The notes under the pieces were generated by a model that saw only the letters and a list, made by a program, of their open reading frames with translations, was not told where the DNA came from and made no database searches. Positions 33,443-45,600 of a stretch of 64,000 bases of DNA are shown here, in pieces. Numbering within the stretch: position 1 is the stretch's first letter; every line of letters begins with the position of its first letter. Location: the NCBI GenBank assembly GCA_002842575.1, contig PHDJ01000003.1:62001-126000 (forward strand), read 5' to 3'. The stretch is from Bacteroidetes bacterium HGW-Bacteroidetes-2 (GTDB taxonomy: Bacteria; Bacteroidota; Bacteroidia; Flavobacteriales; Flavobacteriaceae). A program made the position numbers and the translations under genes.

Positions 33443-34265
33443 TTATTCCAATTGTGATTTCATTTGTTTAAAAAAGGCTTTAGGGGTTACTATTTTCTTC
33501 ATTAAAGAGTTAAATACCTTTAGGGCTGTACCTTTAGTACTTGGGGAAAGTTGATTATACCAAGTTCCTTTAAAAAATGAATTTGATTGAGCCATATTAA
33601 ACCCACGTATATTAAATTTAGGTAAAGGCAAAACTGTCATATATCCATTAATACCAGAGTTAATATGATCTTCACTTCCTCTTATGGAATTAGAACCATC
33701 TAAACGAAGTGGGTGTTCTTTGGGATTCAATAAATCAAAACTAGTCACAAAAGCAGAAACACCATCTGCTATGTTATAAGCAGTTTCAGAAAAAGGGATA
33801 TTGTTTTCTACGCCAAAATCTCTTGCTTTTTCAAAAATAGTAGATTCACGTTCTAAAATTTCTCCTGGCCAAGGGGTTCTGTCTTCTCCCATTTTTGGAT
33901 TGGTAAAAATAGATGATATTGGATTATTTTCTTCATGATGCTCTTCTACATCCTTGATAGATGGCCCTACATGTTCAAAACCTTTAGGTGTATTATGCTC
34001 TCCTGTAACATTCCCATCCCAAACGTACTCTTTCTTGTTCTTATCCCATATCCAATCATCAGGGCTTTCCGGCGTCATCCCTGTAGGGTCGATGTACTTC
34101 ACTGGGTTTTGTAAAGTATAAGCATATGGACTGAACGAAGGGTATTTATCATACATCTGGTCAACCGATAACATTATACTCCACTTCGGGTCATAATACC
34201 TTGCACCGTAATAATAGTTGCCCGTCTCCGCATCCAGCTCTTTTGCATTAAACTTGTATTCTGTT
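33443..34265 (-). pseudogene. Orphan RHS C-terminal tail with unknown toxin module (cassette 3)
   Basis: From about 34265 the minus strand encodes EYKFNAKELDAETGNYYYG and ARYYDPKWSIMLSVD, matching the RHS core of the large gene (YKFNAKELDEETGWYYYGAR), then NPVKYIDPTGM and a 200-aa module with PDDWIWDKNKKEYVWDG and no recognised toxin fold. An ATG inside the core at 34174 gives a 243-aa open frame, but there is no proper gene start, promoter or export signal, so this is a displaced tail that can act only after recombination with the complete gene. The frame opens after a stop near 34298. The small membrane gene behind it would be its immunity gene. Confidence 0.8.
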
Positions 34266-34426
34266 TCACTACATGCGTTTTTAAATTTTTTTTGCTAGAA
34301 TGCGTAGCGGGTTAAAAAAAATATATCAACATATTTGAAACATAAACTTGATCTAGTAATTAACTCATTCAACATTATGGTTTTATAAGAGCGGGGAACT
34401 CATTGCAAAATTTGTTAGTTTTATTT

Positions 34427-35245
34427 TTAATTAACCGAGTCTTTTACATAAATTGTTTCGTCAAAAAATAATATACGTTCCATTCTCTTTGTGGTATCTT
34501 TTTTATCTTTAACATACTCAGAGATATACCCCCTTATCCTTTCTTCTCCAGGTTTTTTATATATGATGCCAAAATTTGCATTATGGTTTTTAGGGACTTC
34601 TTTAGGAATTTCTGGATGGGGGATACCATCATTTTTTAAACTATAAAAAGTATTTTTTTTTATGTCATCAATGTTTGAAAAATCTTCCTTTAAATCATTA
34701 TCATTTTCAGGCATAACTACTAACATATCAGAATCATAACTAAAATATGGCTGAAACAAATAAAACCTATATTCTAATGTGTCATTTACAGAAATAGTAT
34801 CTTTGTTGAAGATATAATAGTAATTACCTTTATTTCTTATAGTATCTTTTGTTTTCTTATTCAAAACCCATACTTGGTTAATATAAGATTTATTATTCAT
34901 ATTGATGTATTCAACTATACTATCTGTTTTTTCTCCACCATATTGCTGCCAATTACCAATCCTATAATCTAAATTGTTTCTTACAATATTGCCTTCTGCC
35001 CGTTTTGTTCCGTCTTCTTTGTAAATGACAGTATAGCTAAGGCTATCTCCTGCGTTAAAATACACTACCTGTTTTAGCTTTTGGGACGGATAATATAAGT
35101 AAGAAGAATCTATTTTCTTATCCTTATTGTAATAATGGATAGATTCAATGTTCCCGTCATCATCTCGATCTATGACTTTGTGGTTTTTTTTACAAGAAAC
35201 AAAACTGATTATCAGTATTAAAAAAGTTATAAAATGTTTGTTCAT
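34427..35245 (-). CDS. Lipoprotein, candidate immunity protein of orphan RHS cassette 2
   Basis: A 272-aa lipoprotein: hydrophobic N-terminus and lipobox SFVSC with the modified Cys at 18, followed by KK. Residues 30-100 have MORN/YwqK-like repeats (DDDGNIESIHYYNKDKKID, YKEDGTKRAEGNI). It is directed to the periplasmic side of the inner or outer membrane. It starts 2 bp after the stop of the orphan RHS tail 35248-35904, the position of an immunity gene. Downstream the next 250 bp contain only AT-rich sequence before cassette 3. Specific immunity function is inferred from position. Confidence 0.65.
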   Translation of the reverse strand: MNKHFITFLILIISFVSCKKNHKVIDRDDDGNIESIHYYNKDKKIDSSYLYYPSQKLKQVVYFNAGDSLSYTVIYKEDGTKRAEGNIVRNNLDYRIGNWQQYGGEKTDSIVEYINMNNKSYINQVWVLNKKTKDTIRNKGNYYYIFNKDTISVNDTLEYRFYLFQPYFSYDSDMLVVMPENDNDLKEDFSNIDDIKKNTFYSLKNDGIPHPEIPKEVPKNHNANFGIIYKKPGEERIRGYISEYVKDKKDTTKRMERILFFDETIYVKDSVN

Positions 35246-35247
35246 CT

Positions 35248-36071
35248 TTATTTATTTTTCTTTTCTATTATTTTTATAGAATCAGTACTATATGTGCTTA
35301 AAGTACGTTCATCTTTATTTTTAGCCTTTTCCATCGTTTCTGTGAAAATCTTTCTTGCTTCTTCTAAACTTTTGGCACCATCCTTCCATATCACGTTATC
35401 AGCATCACTATTACTGGAGTATTTTATTAAAACATGAGTATCACTTTTCTTAGAGTCATCACGGGTTACTTCCCGTCCATCAATCTCCTCATCAAGACCC
35501 AAAATCATACGCCATCCCTTCCCTGCATACTCAGCAATTTTTAGCCATGAACTTTCAGCATCAACATTTATACTATGCTTTGCTCCTTTTTCATTATTAA
35601 CACCTATACTAGCACCATTATCACCTGCTTTTTGTGCTCCGTAAATTGTGAAATCTGCTTCGGTGTCAGGAATATCTTTTTTATAGCTCTCAAATACTTT
35701 CGAAAGAGATGAGTACATTTTAACTAAAGGGTTATTATCTAAATAAGATTTAACCTGTACTACTTCTGGAGGAGGATTAACTCCCTCTGGGCAATCTGGG
35801 GGACAACCACATCCATTTGCCCCTTCCACAAACATGCCTGTAGGGTCAGTGTAACGAACTGGATTTTGTAAGGTATAAGCATATGGCGATACACCCGGGT
35901 ACATCTCACTTGCGGGATCAACACTGAGGAATGTACTCCATTTCGGGTCATAATACCTCGCCCCATAATAATACCACCCCGTCTCTTCATCAAATTCCTT
36001 TGCGTTGAACTTGTAGGGCGAGTTGTTTCTCTACTTAAATGCTCCTCCAACAGTGTGTCACGCCGAAGCAA
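35248..36071 (-). pseudogene. Orphan RHS C-terminal tail with frameshifted core (cassette 2)
   Basis: The upstream part (about 36071-36030) encodes DTLLEEHLSR, like ETLVEEHLNS in the complete RHS gene. A small indel near 36030 shifts the frame, and the next part reads NNSPYKFNAKEFDEETGWYYYG and ARYYDPKWSTFLSVDPASE, then NPVRYTDPTGM. From an ATG at 35904 an open frame of 218 aa includes the unknown C-terminal module, which has a Cys/Pro-rich start (NGCGCPPDCPEG) and no recognised catalytic motif. It has no own start or export signal. It lies between the immunity gene of the complete RHS protein and a lipoprotein that probably protects against this module. Confidence 0.8.
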
Positions 36072-36090
36072 GGATACTTTGGAAAGGCGA

Positions 36091-36651
36091 TCACATCTCT
36101 ATTAACTTAGTAAGATTAACTACTGAGTAAATAGCATTCTCATCTGTAAACAACCTGCCAGATTCATCACAATAAACATACATAATGTCTTTATAAAATA
36201 TAGGATTACCATATTCAGTAATATCTATATAATAGGAATGATTTATATAAACTGCTTGATAATCTTTTCCGTAAGTATAAAATAAAATATAGTCCGAGTA
36301 AATAAAATTACTCTTTTCATAATTCAAATTGTTATCTGTTCCTAAATTAATATATGGGATTTTATAATCAAATTTTTTTTTAGAAACAGGCCTATTGACA
36401 TCTTCTTTGTAATCTTTTAAACTATTTTTTATATTTTCAGGCAACTCTTTAAAGCTCACTTTATCTTGTTTTTTTATTACGTTTTTTAAATCAATTACTT
36501 TATAATTGTTAATTATTGGTCTAATTAAAGCTATAGCGTGACCAGTTATAGGAACCTTATTTCCTGAAATTAAATTGTATATTATAGAAACAAAAAGAAC
36601 TATAATTATTAACAATAATATTTTTAATTTTTTTTTCATCTTTAAGTTCAT
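36091..36651 (-). CDS. Membrane-anchored candidate immunity protein of the main RHS toxin
   Basis: A 186-aa protein with one N-terminal membrane helix (about 8-29, KILLLIIIVLFVSIIYNLI) and a periplasmic-type domain rich in Tyr, Asn and Asp. No known family. Its ATG overlaps the TGA stop of the 3508-aa RHS gene (ATGA at 36648-36651), the strict coupling seen for toxin-immunity pairs. As the toxin module looks like a lipase, an immunity protein on the outer face of the inner membrane would make sense. The alternative starts at codons 4-5 (MKKK) are possible. Confidence 0.7.
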   Translation of the reverse strand: MNLKMKKKLKILLLIIIVLFVSIIYNLISGNKVPITGHAIALIRPIINNYKVIDLKNVIKKQDKVSFKELPENIKNSLKDYKEDVNRPVSKKKFDYKIPYINLGTDNNLNYEKSNFIYSDYILFYTYGKDYQAVYINHSYYIDITEYGNPIFYKDIMYVYCDESGRLFTDENAIYSVVNLTKLIEM

Positions 36652-39600
36652 TCTTTAATTTCTAATGATTTTAATCGCTTAGCAAATTCATTAATCTCAT
36701 TTCTCATTTTATTTAATTTTGGAAGCCATTCATCCACGTTTTCATCACTTTGTCCATCATGACCTAAATTCCAACTGCCACTGAAGAGACCAGATTTATC
36801 CCTATAGCCTATATTAAAAGCCTTATCAGATTTTCTTCCAGCTAAACCATTAGGAATATTGTCAAAATCCTTAAAGCCAGCAACCTGAACTATATCATCA
36901 GGACTAAATATGTTATAATGAGCAACACTGCTATTTTCCGATAAGCCATATTCCCTTATGGGGGTATTTATGGTAAGTATATTAATTTGTACTTTTTCAC
37001 CAATACTTTCAAAATGATTTTCTAACATGTTTGCTGTTAAAGTAACTACATTACCTCCATGACTATGTCCCACTAAAGTAATTGGTTCGCCGGCCTTTCT
37101 ATTTTCTAAAACAAAGTTATATAAACCAGCGGCAAACTTTAATCTTCCTATTTTGGTGTTTGGCAAACTTTGCGCCCTATTACTAGAATCAAACATATTA
37201 TAATGATGAGAGGAAGTGTTTCTAAACTCTTGGCGAATTGCATCCATACTTGACCGACTCATCCCTATATTATTAACAAAAGTTCCATGCATGAAGAAAG
37301 CTTGTTTACCATTAGGGTCAATATAAATAACAGGATTTTGATAAGTATAAATATATGGGTTTAAGTTAAAATTATTAAAAAACCCACCATTATGCTGCCC
37401 ATCTCCATAAAACTCATTTTCCATAACTGGATTATATGTTGCCAATGGATCAATACTTAACCACACACTCCACTTCGGGTCATAATACCTAGCCCCGTAA
37501 TAGTACCACCCCGTCTCTTCATCCAGCTCCTTGGCGTTGAACTTGTATGGAGAGTTGTTTGAGTTCAAATGTTCCTCCACCAGTGTTTCACCAAAGGGCA
37601 AATATTCCATATGCTGTGTGATATCCCCTGCTAAATTAGTGATATAACTTGAACTTCCCAAATGGTCGGGATGGTACCAGTAAGCAGCAAAAACCTTATC
37701 GTTATGCTCAAACCTGCAACTAAATGCCTCGGTAGTGCCATAAAGTACTTGGGGGCTTATGAAAATTTCTTTGTCAAACTTCAAATGATCTGCTACTATG
37801 GCGTCGCTTGCGTCAATCACCTTTTGGTCCACCAATTGGACAACCGCAGTACTTACTTCCATATCTTTACATAATAACCCCAAATTATTTACTGTTCCCA
37901 ATGCACTATGGATACGCTCACTACCAATGTAGTAATGTTTGGTGTATTTAGTCAGGGGGAATTGGTCCAATAAATCAGGTCGTATCCCGTCAGGCAGTTT
38001 TAAGGGCTTGACAGTGAGTAAAGGGCTTGGATATACCGTGGCTTCCAGTTTATGGGCAAACCCTGTTTCTTTTGCACTGTAGCGGGCATCAAACCGTCCG
38101 GGGGCATACTTTATGGTGCGTTCGCCACCGGCATCATATGTGTAAACGGCTACTTCGGGTTTATCAATATCGGCTTCTGGCACCAAATCCACAGCACGCA
38201 AGCGGTCTTCTTCGTCCCATAGGTTTTGTCGCAGTAAAATATCAATAGTGCCCGTGGGCTCATTAGGGTCACTCACACGTTGTGTGGTTGATACCATATT
38301 ACCATTTGCGTCATAATCAACAAGCTGGCGTTTGATGCGGGGATCATTAGGGTCATCATTGTAGTCGTGATTGGGCAACTCGGTGATTTCACGGGGTGCA
38401 TGGGGCTGTACATAGTTGTAATCACCTGCCACCTGACTGCCACTGGCATACCCGTCATACTCCAGGTCATAAGAGGTGGTCATTACCGGGATCACTTGAT
38501 TGATAGGATCATTTAGGCTGTTTATTGCGCCCTTTATATGGGTTTGTTTTTTGCTTAAAATGGTATGATCCACATCATAGAGCATATCCAGGGTATACTC
38601 GTGCCTCAAGAGCTCCGGGGTGACATCGCCGGGACCTACATAAGACCCGTTGGCCTCTATCAGCCTGTTGTAATCATCATATTTATATGTATGGTTAACA
38701 GGGCCACCCAACGTTCCTGATATAGGACTGGTGCTGTTAACGGTTTCAATATTTAAAATATTACTTAAAACGTCATAGGAATATTCCTTTTCAATATTGA
38801 AAGAATTAAAATTGTGCGAAACAGCATTCATACGCCGGCGTATGTCATAATCATACGTGGTTTGTGTGCCATTGCCATAAAGGATACTGGCGCGCTCACC
38901 ATAATCTGTATAGGTGATATTTTCCACAATGTAACGTGGAGCGTTTACCCCGGGTATATCCCTTGCTATGTTATTAAGCTGTCCGGCTTTATCATATTGG
39001 TAATCTACGGTTTCACCATCAGGATAGTATATTTTACTGATACGGTTCCAGCTGTCATAAATCCATTCTGTTTTGAACCAGTAGGACAGCTTTCCGGCCA
39101 CGGCAACTCCCCGTATAGTCTCAATGAGCTCTCCTAGTTTTCCGTATTCAAACTGTTGTATGCCCGTGGCATCTTCCTGCATTATCAATCGACCAATGTT
39201 ATAATCGTCCGGCCCTGAGGTCAAAGCACTTCCATAGGTGTACTTGACATCATTTTCAGGATGATGTGGGTAATTTATTTCGGTGAGCCTGTGATAGTTG
39301 TATTGGTATGTGATCACACCGGTCTGATTGGGTTGTGAAAGGTTTGCGGTTTTCTTCTCGGTTAAGGCCCCGGCGTTGTTATAGGTGTAAGAGGTAATGC
39401 CCCTATCAGGATGCTTCTCCAGAATACGTCTGCCGGCCAAATCATACTCATATACAGTTTCATAACCCTTGGTGTTTTTTACCTTGATGAGCTCGTTAAT
39501 GGCATTGTAATAAAACTGTGTCGTGATTTCGTTGTTTTGTACCACTTTTCGTTTCCTGCCCCTAACATCGGTGAATGATTCCTGTACCTGATCCTGACCA

Positions 39601-42600
39601 AAAGTATTCTCATTGGTAACCCGCGTGCTGAACATCCCGTCAACAATGGCATATTCAAAATAGGTTTGTAGTTGTTCCCCGGGCTGTTTGACAAACAATT
39701 GCCTGTCACGCTGATCATATTCCATTTCTACAGCTGGAAGATTATTTAAACTTTGAGCATAATAACCTGTATCAGCTCCTGAGAGGATATGCAAGTTGGT
39801 AGGATAAGTATTTTGTACAACCGGCAGGAAGCTTTTCAATACCCTGCCATAAGCGTCTTTTTCTTCATAACCGCTTACAAGCCATTTCATTGCGTCTGAA
39901 TTGTGGGTCTTTTTAAGCTGGATTGCCTGACCAAAGCCATCCACAATACTCACGGTTAATATCTCATTTAGTGCATTGTCCGGATCAAAATGCCGGGTCA
40001 CGGCATGATGCTGTGCGTTGTTCAATGGCAAGGTACCGGGTTCTGCTGCCACAAAACTGCCCTGGGCGTTGCTGATCATATAATCATTGGGGCCTGCACT
40101 CCCTATTTGAACGTGAACGGGGTCTTCCCCTTTATATTCATTTCTGATGGTCCACCCGTTTGGCAGTTCATAGGGCCCGGTGACCTCTATCACCCTTCCC
40201 CTGTTGTCTAAGCGCGTGCGCATGGAGTTCCCGTTCATGTCCGTAACATATACCGGCACACCGAATAAAAAATTGTATACTGAACTTGATTGTTGGTTAA
40301 AAGAATCGGAAAAACTCACAGGATAGGTTTTCACTTCGGTATCATACCCGATGGTTTGTATAAAATAACCGCCCAATGCCCCCAAATTATCCAATTGCTT
40401 TACTTGGGTGGTGTTTCCATAGGAATCGTAAGCAAATTCAACATTATTGGTTTCATTGTCTCCCAAGTTTATAATAATACGGTGTAATTTCCCAAAGGAA
40501 TTATATACAGCTTCCCGTTCCCGCAACAACTCGTTGCTTTGGTTTTTAAAGACACTTATTTTTGTGGGCAAGCCCGGGTAACCTACATCTTCATATTCAA
40601 TTTCAGTGCGGTAGGCGTCCTCAAAAGTGCTTCCATTATTATGGTAGCTGGTAATGTTCCCTTGACCGTCATATTCACTGAATAACTGGACCAAATTGAG
40701 GTTTTGCCCATCCTCAAAACTGGTTGTGATGGTTTTCACTGGAACCGCAAGCAAACGGCTATAGTCAGGGTCACCCGATAAAGGTTGCTGATATACAGCA
40801 TCGATGTTGACATTGGTTTCAACAACAGGGGTGTCAGGGTTCAGGAGGTTATAAAACATCCTTGTTAACGATAGTATCTCATCGGCATCTGTGTAAACTG
40901 CTGTCTCTTTAACAGCACCTTTGAGATAATAGCTGGTATTGTGGTATTTTTTTTCAGTATACCTGTAGACCACCTCCAATGAGGGATGGCGTTGTTCCAC
41001 TCTCAGGGTTTCAAAGCCTAAAAACTCACGCTCCCGCCGATCATGCTTCCCTTTATCATATACGATGGTTGTCAAGGTTTCATCAAAAGTGGGTGCTGCT
41101 TCCTGTGTAAATCCATCATGGGTTATGATTTTCTTCATCACCCATTTGCTATGGGGTAAATCATAGGTATTCTCAGTCAATTCATAATCCACTTCCCAAC
41201 TGCCACCCAAGGGCGTATTGACTTTGTAGAGCAAATTGTTTTTCCCCACTTGGTTTAGCCGTGCTGAAACAGATGCATTGTCATCTTCACCGGTTAAAAT
41301 ATCCGGCAAACCGTCACCATTGATATCTTGTACGGTAACCCTTTTTTCGCCAAATGCTGCATTCAAACCAAAAGAGGGTGTAAAGGTCACTTTTATTGGT
41401 GCAAAAGGTATTGGGATCATAAAACCTGTGGTAAATGAAGCATAAACATTCCCCGAGACAGAAACGTCTTCTTCTACTTCACCGCCCCCATAAAATGGTT
41501 GCGGAACATCGTCAAACCCTGTTCCTGTGTTTAGATAATACTCAAATCCATTTTGGGTTCTAATAACCAAATCGGGCAATCCATCACCATTCACATCAGT
41601 TAATAAAGTATTCATCGCAGAGGTACTTTGCCCGCCACCAAAACCGGCAGCAAAGGATGCTGAAATGGGAAGGGGCGCACCCAAACCTAAATTGTCCCTT
41701 TCACTGGTCAGCAGGGTGCCATACCCACTTCCCCAAGGAATCATTTCTTCTGTGAAAGAACCATAACCTACGTTAAGCCGTACTTTGACTGCATGATCCT
41801 CAATAAGTACTTGATCCGGCAAACCATCACCGTTCATATCCGTCCATTGCTTTACATTAGATGTGCTACCATCACCGGTATTAATACCCGCACTGATATT
41901 TGATATTATGGGGTTTTTTTGGCTTTTCCCTTGGTCCGATTTAGGGTTCATGCCTGAAATGGTAACCCCATGGGTATTATCTTCATTGAAGCTCCCTGAA
42001 ACAAATACATTCTCATTGTTTAAAGTAGTGCCCGACAAGCCCCCACGCAAATTTGTGTACTGTATTTTACCTCCTGTGATTATATCGGGGTAACGGTCCC
42101 CGTTTAAGTCAATGTATTGGTTCAGAACAACAGACTTGGCCTCACTAACGGTACCGCTCACAGTACCAATGTTCCCCGATTTTGCTTTTCCTTTGGATTC
42201 ACTAAGTTGTTTGAACCCCACAACCACACCTGCCGTCCCGTCAATTAAATCGCTTGCCGTGAGAAAGAGGTCGTGTAAGTTGCTTTCCCCAAAACGCCCA
42301 ACGGTCGAAGTAAGATCACCATCTAAGTTATAACCATATTTTGCGGTTATAATTGATGGGTTTTCAAACATCTGATCAGGTTGGTCCTGTGAATAAAAGG
42401 TATACCGGATGTTTTCGCCGTTAAGGGTCATATCTTCAGGGTCAGCATTGTCAATTTCATCTTGTAACCCCTCCGGATCACCATCAAAATCAAATACGCT
42501 CATGTCAATATTGCCATCAAATACATCGGGAGAACCAGGATTGGTGATTTCTCCTTCTTCATTGTATTCAAATGCCAGTCCCCCATTGTACAAAAACTGT

Positions 42601-45600
42601 CCCCATCCACGGTAAGGTATCCCATAAAAGGAAGGGCTTATGGAATGAAATGTTTTTTGAACTGAAATGGGCGTAAAGGAAACACCTTGAATATCCGGGT
42701 GCAAACTCAAGGTGGTGGATGTTGCATTGTTCTTGCCAAAGTTTTTATTGTCAATATAGAATGCCGAGTAAAGCCTGCTTCCGGGAGTATTGTATATAGC
42801 TTCTATATCTTCTTTACTTATGGGATATTGAAAATATTCCGTATCTGTTGCAGGGTTTATTTGATCAGATGTTGGGTCGGCTTCTTTTGTAAATATATAC
42901 ACCCAAACTGGAACCCAAGTGCCAACTAATTCAGCCTGAAGATAGAATGTTTCTCTATGAAGCACTTGGGTCAGATTTCCCTCTTTCTTCTTCACCACCC
43001 AATTTATCTTCACGGGAAGTGGTTCATCCTCATTGAAATAAGTATTCAATAAATTTGTATGATCCAGGTCAAACATATTGTGTTTTAATTCCATAAAAGG
43101 GTTCTGTTCATCCCCGGGCACCTGTGGGTCAATAATAGGATCGATAAGTTGGTTGGCATTGAACCAGTATTTTTCTTCATTCACGTTATCATCATATATC
43201 TTATAATTGACGGGCGGGTTGGCCATCCCTGTATTTTCACCACTGACCACAGGTTTCCAGTTTATTTCATCCCAGGCTATATTTGAATCGCTTTCTGCTT
43301 CAAAACTAAATACAAAATTACTGTTTGTTGCATCAACGTTGGTAGTAAAGGTTCCGGTGGCTCCCGATAGAGATGAATTTATATGATCGTAACTCAAGGT
43401 CCATGTATTGGTCAACTGTACTGAACCATCATCAAGGTCAACCTGGTACTTTTTTATTTTAAAATGAATGTCATCTGATAAATCAATAGCATTTAACTCG
43501 TTTATGGAGATGTTAAAATCTAGTAAGACGGATACATCATTTTGATGAGGGCCCCAACTTAAATCATTGTTCATGATAAAATCCCCTTCCGCTTCAAAAA
43601 CATTCATCAATTTCCCGTTTTCATCATCGTGGGTGGTATACGGGAAGTTATCTGTTGAAGTATAGGTGATGGTAGGGTTCCATTCCACTTCACCTCCATA
43701 TCCATATCCTAAATTATGAACCCTGAAAAACAGGTACTCCCCTTTATTCACTGAAACATTATTCTCATTAATTGTTGTAGCAGGGCCTGTTAGACTCTCT
43801 AATTGTATTGCATTACCAAGTGGAGTTGTTGTTCCAGTGGTTTGTTGGCTACCTGCCCGCTCAATGGTTAACCTAAACTTATTCTCATTGTTATCGGCAT
43901 CTATATTTTTAGCTATTAATTTTGCTTGGCTCGCAATATTTACAGTTCCCTTATAAGGGGCACGCCAAACCTTTACATGATCAAATTGGGAATGCTGTTC
44001 ACGCAATTCATCCATTGATTCAAGTTGCAAATACTCCAGTAAAGCAGGGTCAATAGCCCCTGAAACGATAGGGTTCTCAGTATCATTCACGCCATAATCA
44101 TCAAATGATCTTAATGTATAATCACTGTTCTCCTGGGTGATATTGAATTTGACCCTATTGTTACTTAAGAGGTCGGGCAAGCCGTCGCCATTAAAGTCGA
44201 CAAAATAATGGTTGGTAGTGGTTTTGGTTTTGCTTCTGCTTTTACCCACACCAATAAGACCAAGAAGATTGGCATCATAACCCGTTCCGTGTGATTTGGA
44301 TATGGATTTGTCCAGACTCGTGGCTCCATCCACGAGCATTAAATTCCCAAATCCTTCACCGGTATTGGGCCTGTAATAAACCCCCCCATTATTATTGTAA
44401 TACACTTTATCAGGGAGGCCATCACCATTGATATCGATAAAACTTATGCGTGTGGTTTGTTCATTCCTACTGTAATTATAAGAACCCCCGATGGTGTTTG
44501 CAACACTTGTAAAATTAGTCCCAAGCCCAAGACCGGCCCTTAACCCAAAAGAACTCCCTTTAGAGGTATTTGTCCCCAAAGCAGATCCTTTGGGAATATT
44601 ATCCCCAAAACCGCCTGTAGCTATATTATGAAGCGTGGATGAAATGGTTTCACTGTTCCCGCTCCATAATGTTTCGGTATTGTTTATCAGAGGCCCATTG
44701 TTTAATACAAAATACTCCATGGTATTTGAATAAAAAAGATTCCCTTGGGTATCAAACTCTGAGATCCTAGTAAGAAGCTGTTTTTTAAAATCCCCTTCCG
44801 CATAATCAAAACGATAGGTGCGGATGGTCTGTTTTTGAAAGCCATCAAAATAGGCCACTTCAATTTCGGTCAACAGGTCTTTGGTAATTTGCAGTAAACC
44901 ATAACGGGCATTGGTACTTATATCTTTTCTTTCTAAAGATGAAGTGGGTTGCCCTACACTATATTGATTCCGTTTAAAATTAACCTCATAATTTTTATTT
45001 ACCCCAGTGGCCAAAGTATACTCTATCTTTGAAAGGTAAAACTCCTGAGCAGAGATAGTGAGACCGAGCATAACTTCATCTTTATCATAGGTGTACTTAA
45101 TATAGTTGCCATAGGGATCCTCTTGTCGGTATATTGCCCAGTGGGCAATCCTTCCTTCTCCATCTTTAATGACAGCATTATCAACAACACTTCCCTGATA
45201 CCCCCCGTAAAAACTTTTATTGCCATATTTATCGGTAACTTCCCACCAATAATTTTGAGGGCTTGAACCTTTACGGACAATAGAATTATAACTCCCTTCT
45301 TTTCGCAAATAAAACTGCTTTTCCGCAGTCCCACGACTAATATCCTGATTGATTCTATGAGGTGATGTATATTCACTTTCACCTAGTTTAAAAACCAAAT
45401 CCTGGCCGTTTAAGCTATAAACCTCAGATTCATAGGTTGGATCAAAAAAGGGGATTCCCCATTTTGTGTTCACATTAATAGCAGGTGTTTGGATATCCCA
45501 TCCCATTCCCATCCAACCGTTTCCACCCTCACTGTTGTAGGCAACTTCTAGGGAAGGTTGCAGGCCATTTCTGCCGGGAGGCAACTTAATGGGAAAACTG

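Noticed and set aside
35760-36071. 103-aa minus-strand frame over the RHS orphan core
   Set aside because: Only its first 10-15 residues match RHS; after the indel near 36030 it is out of frame with the core.
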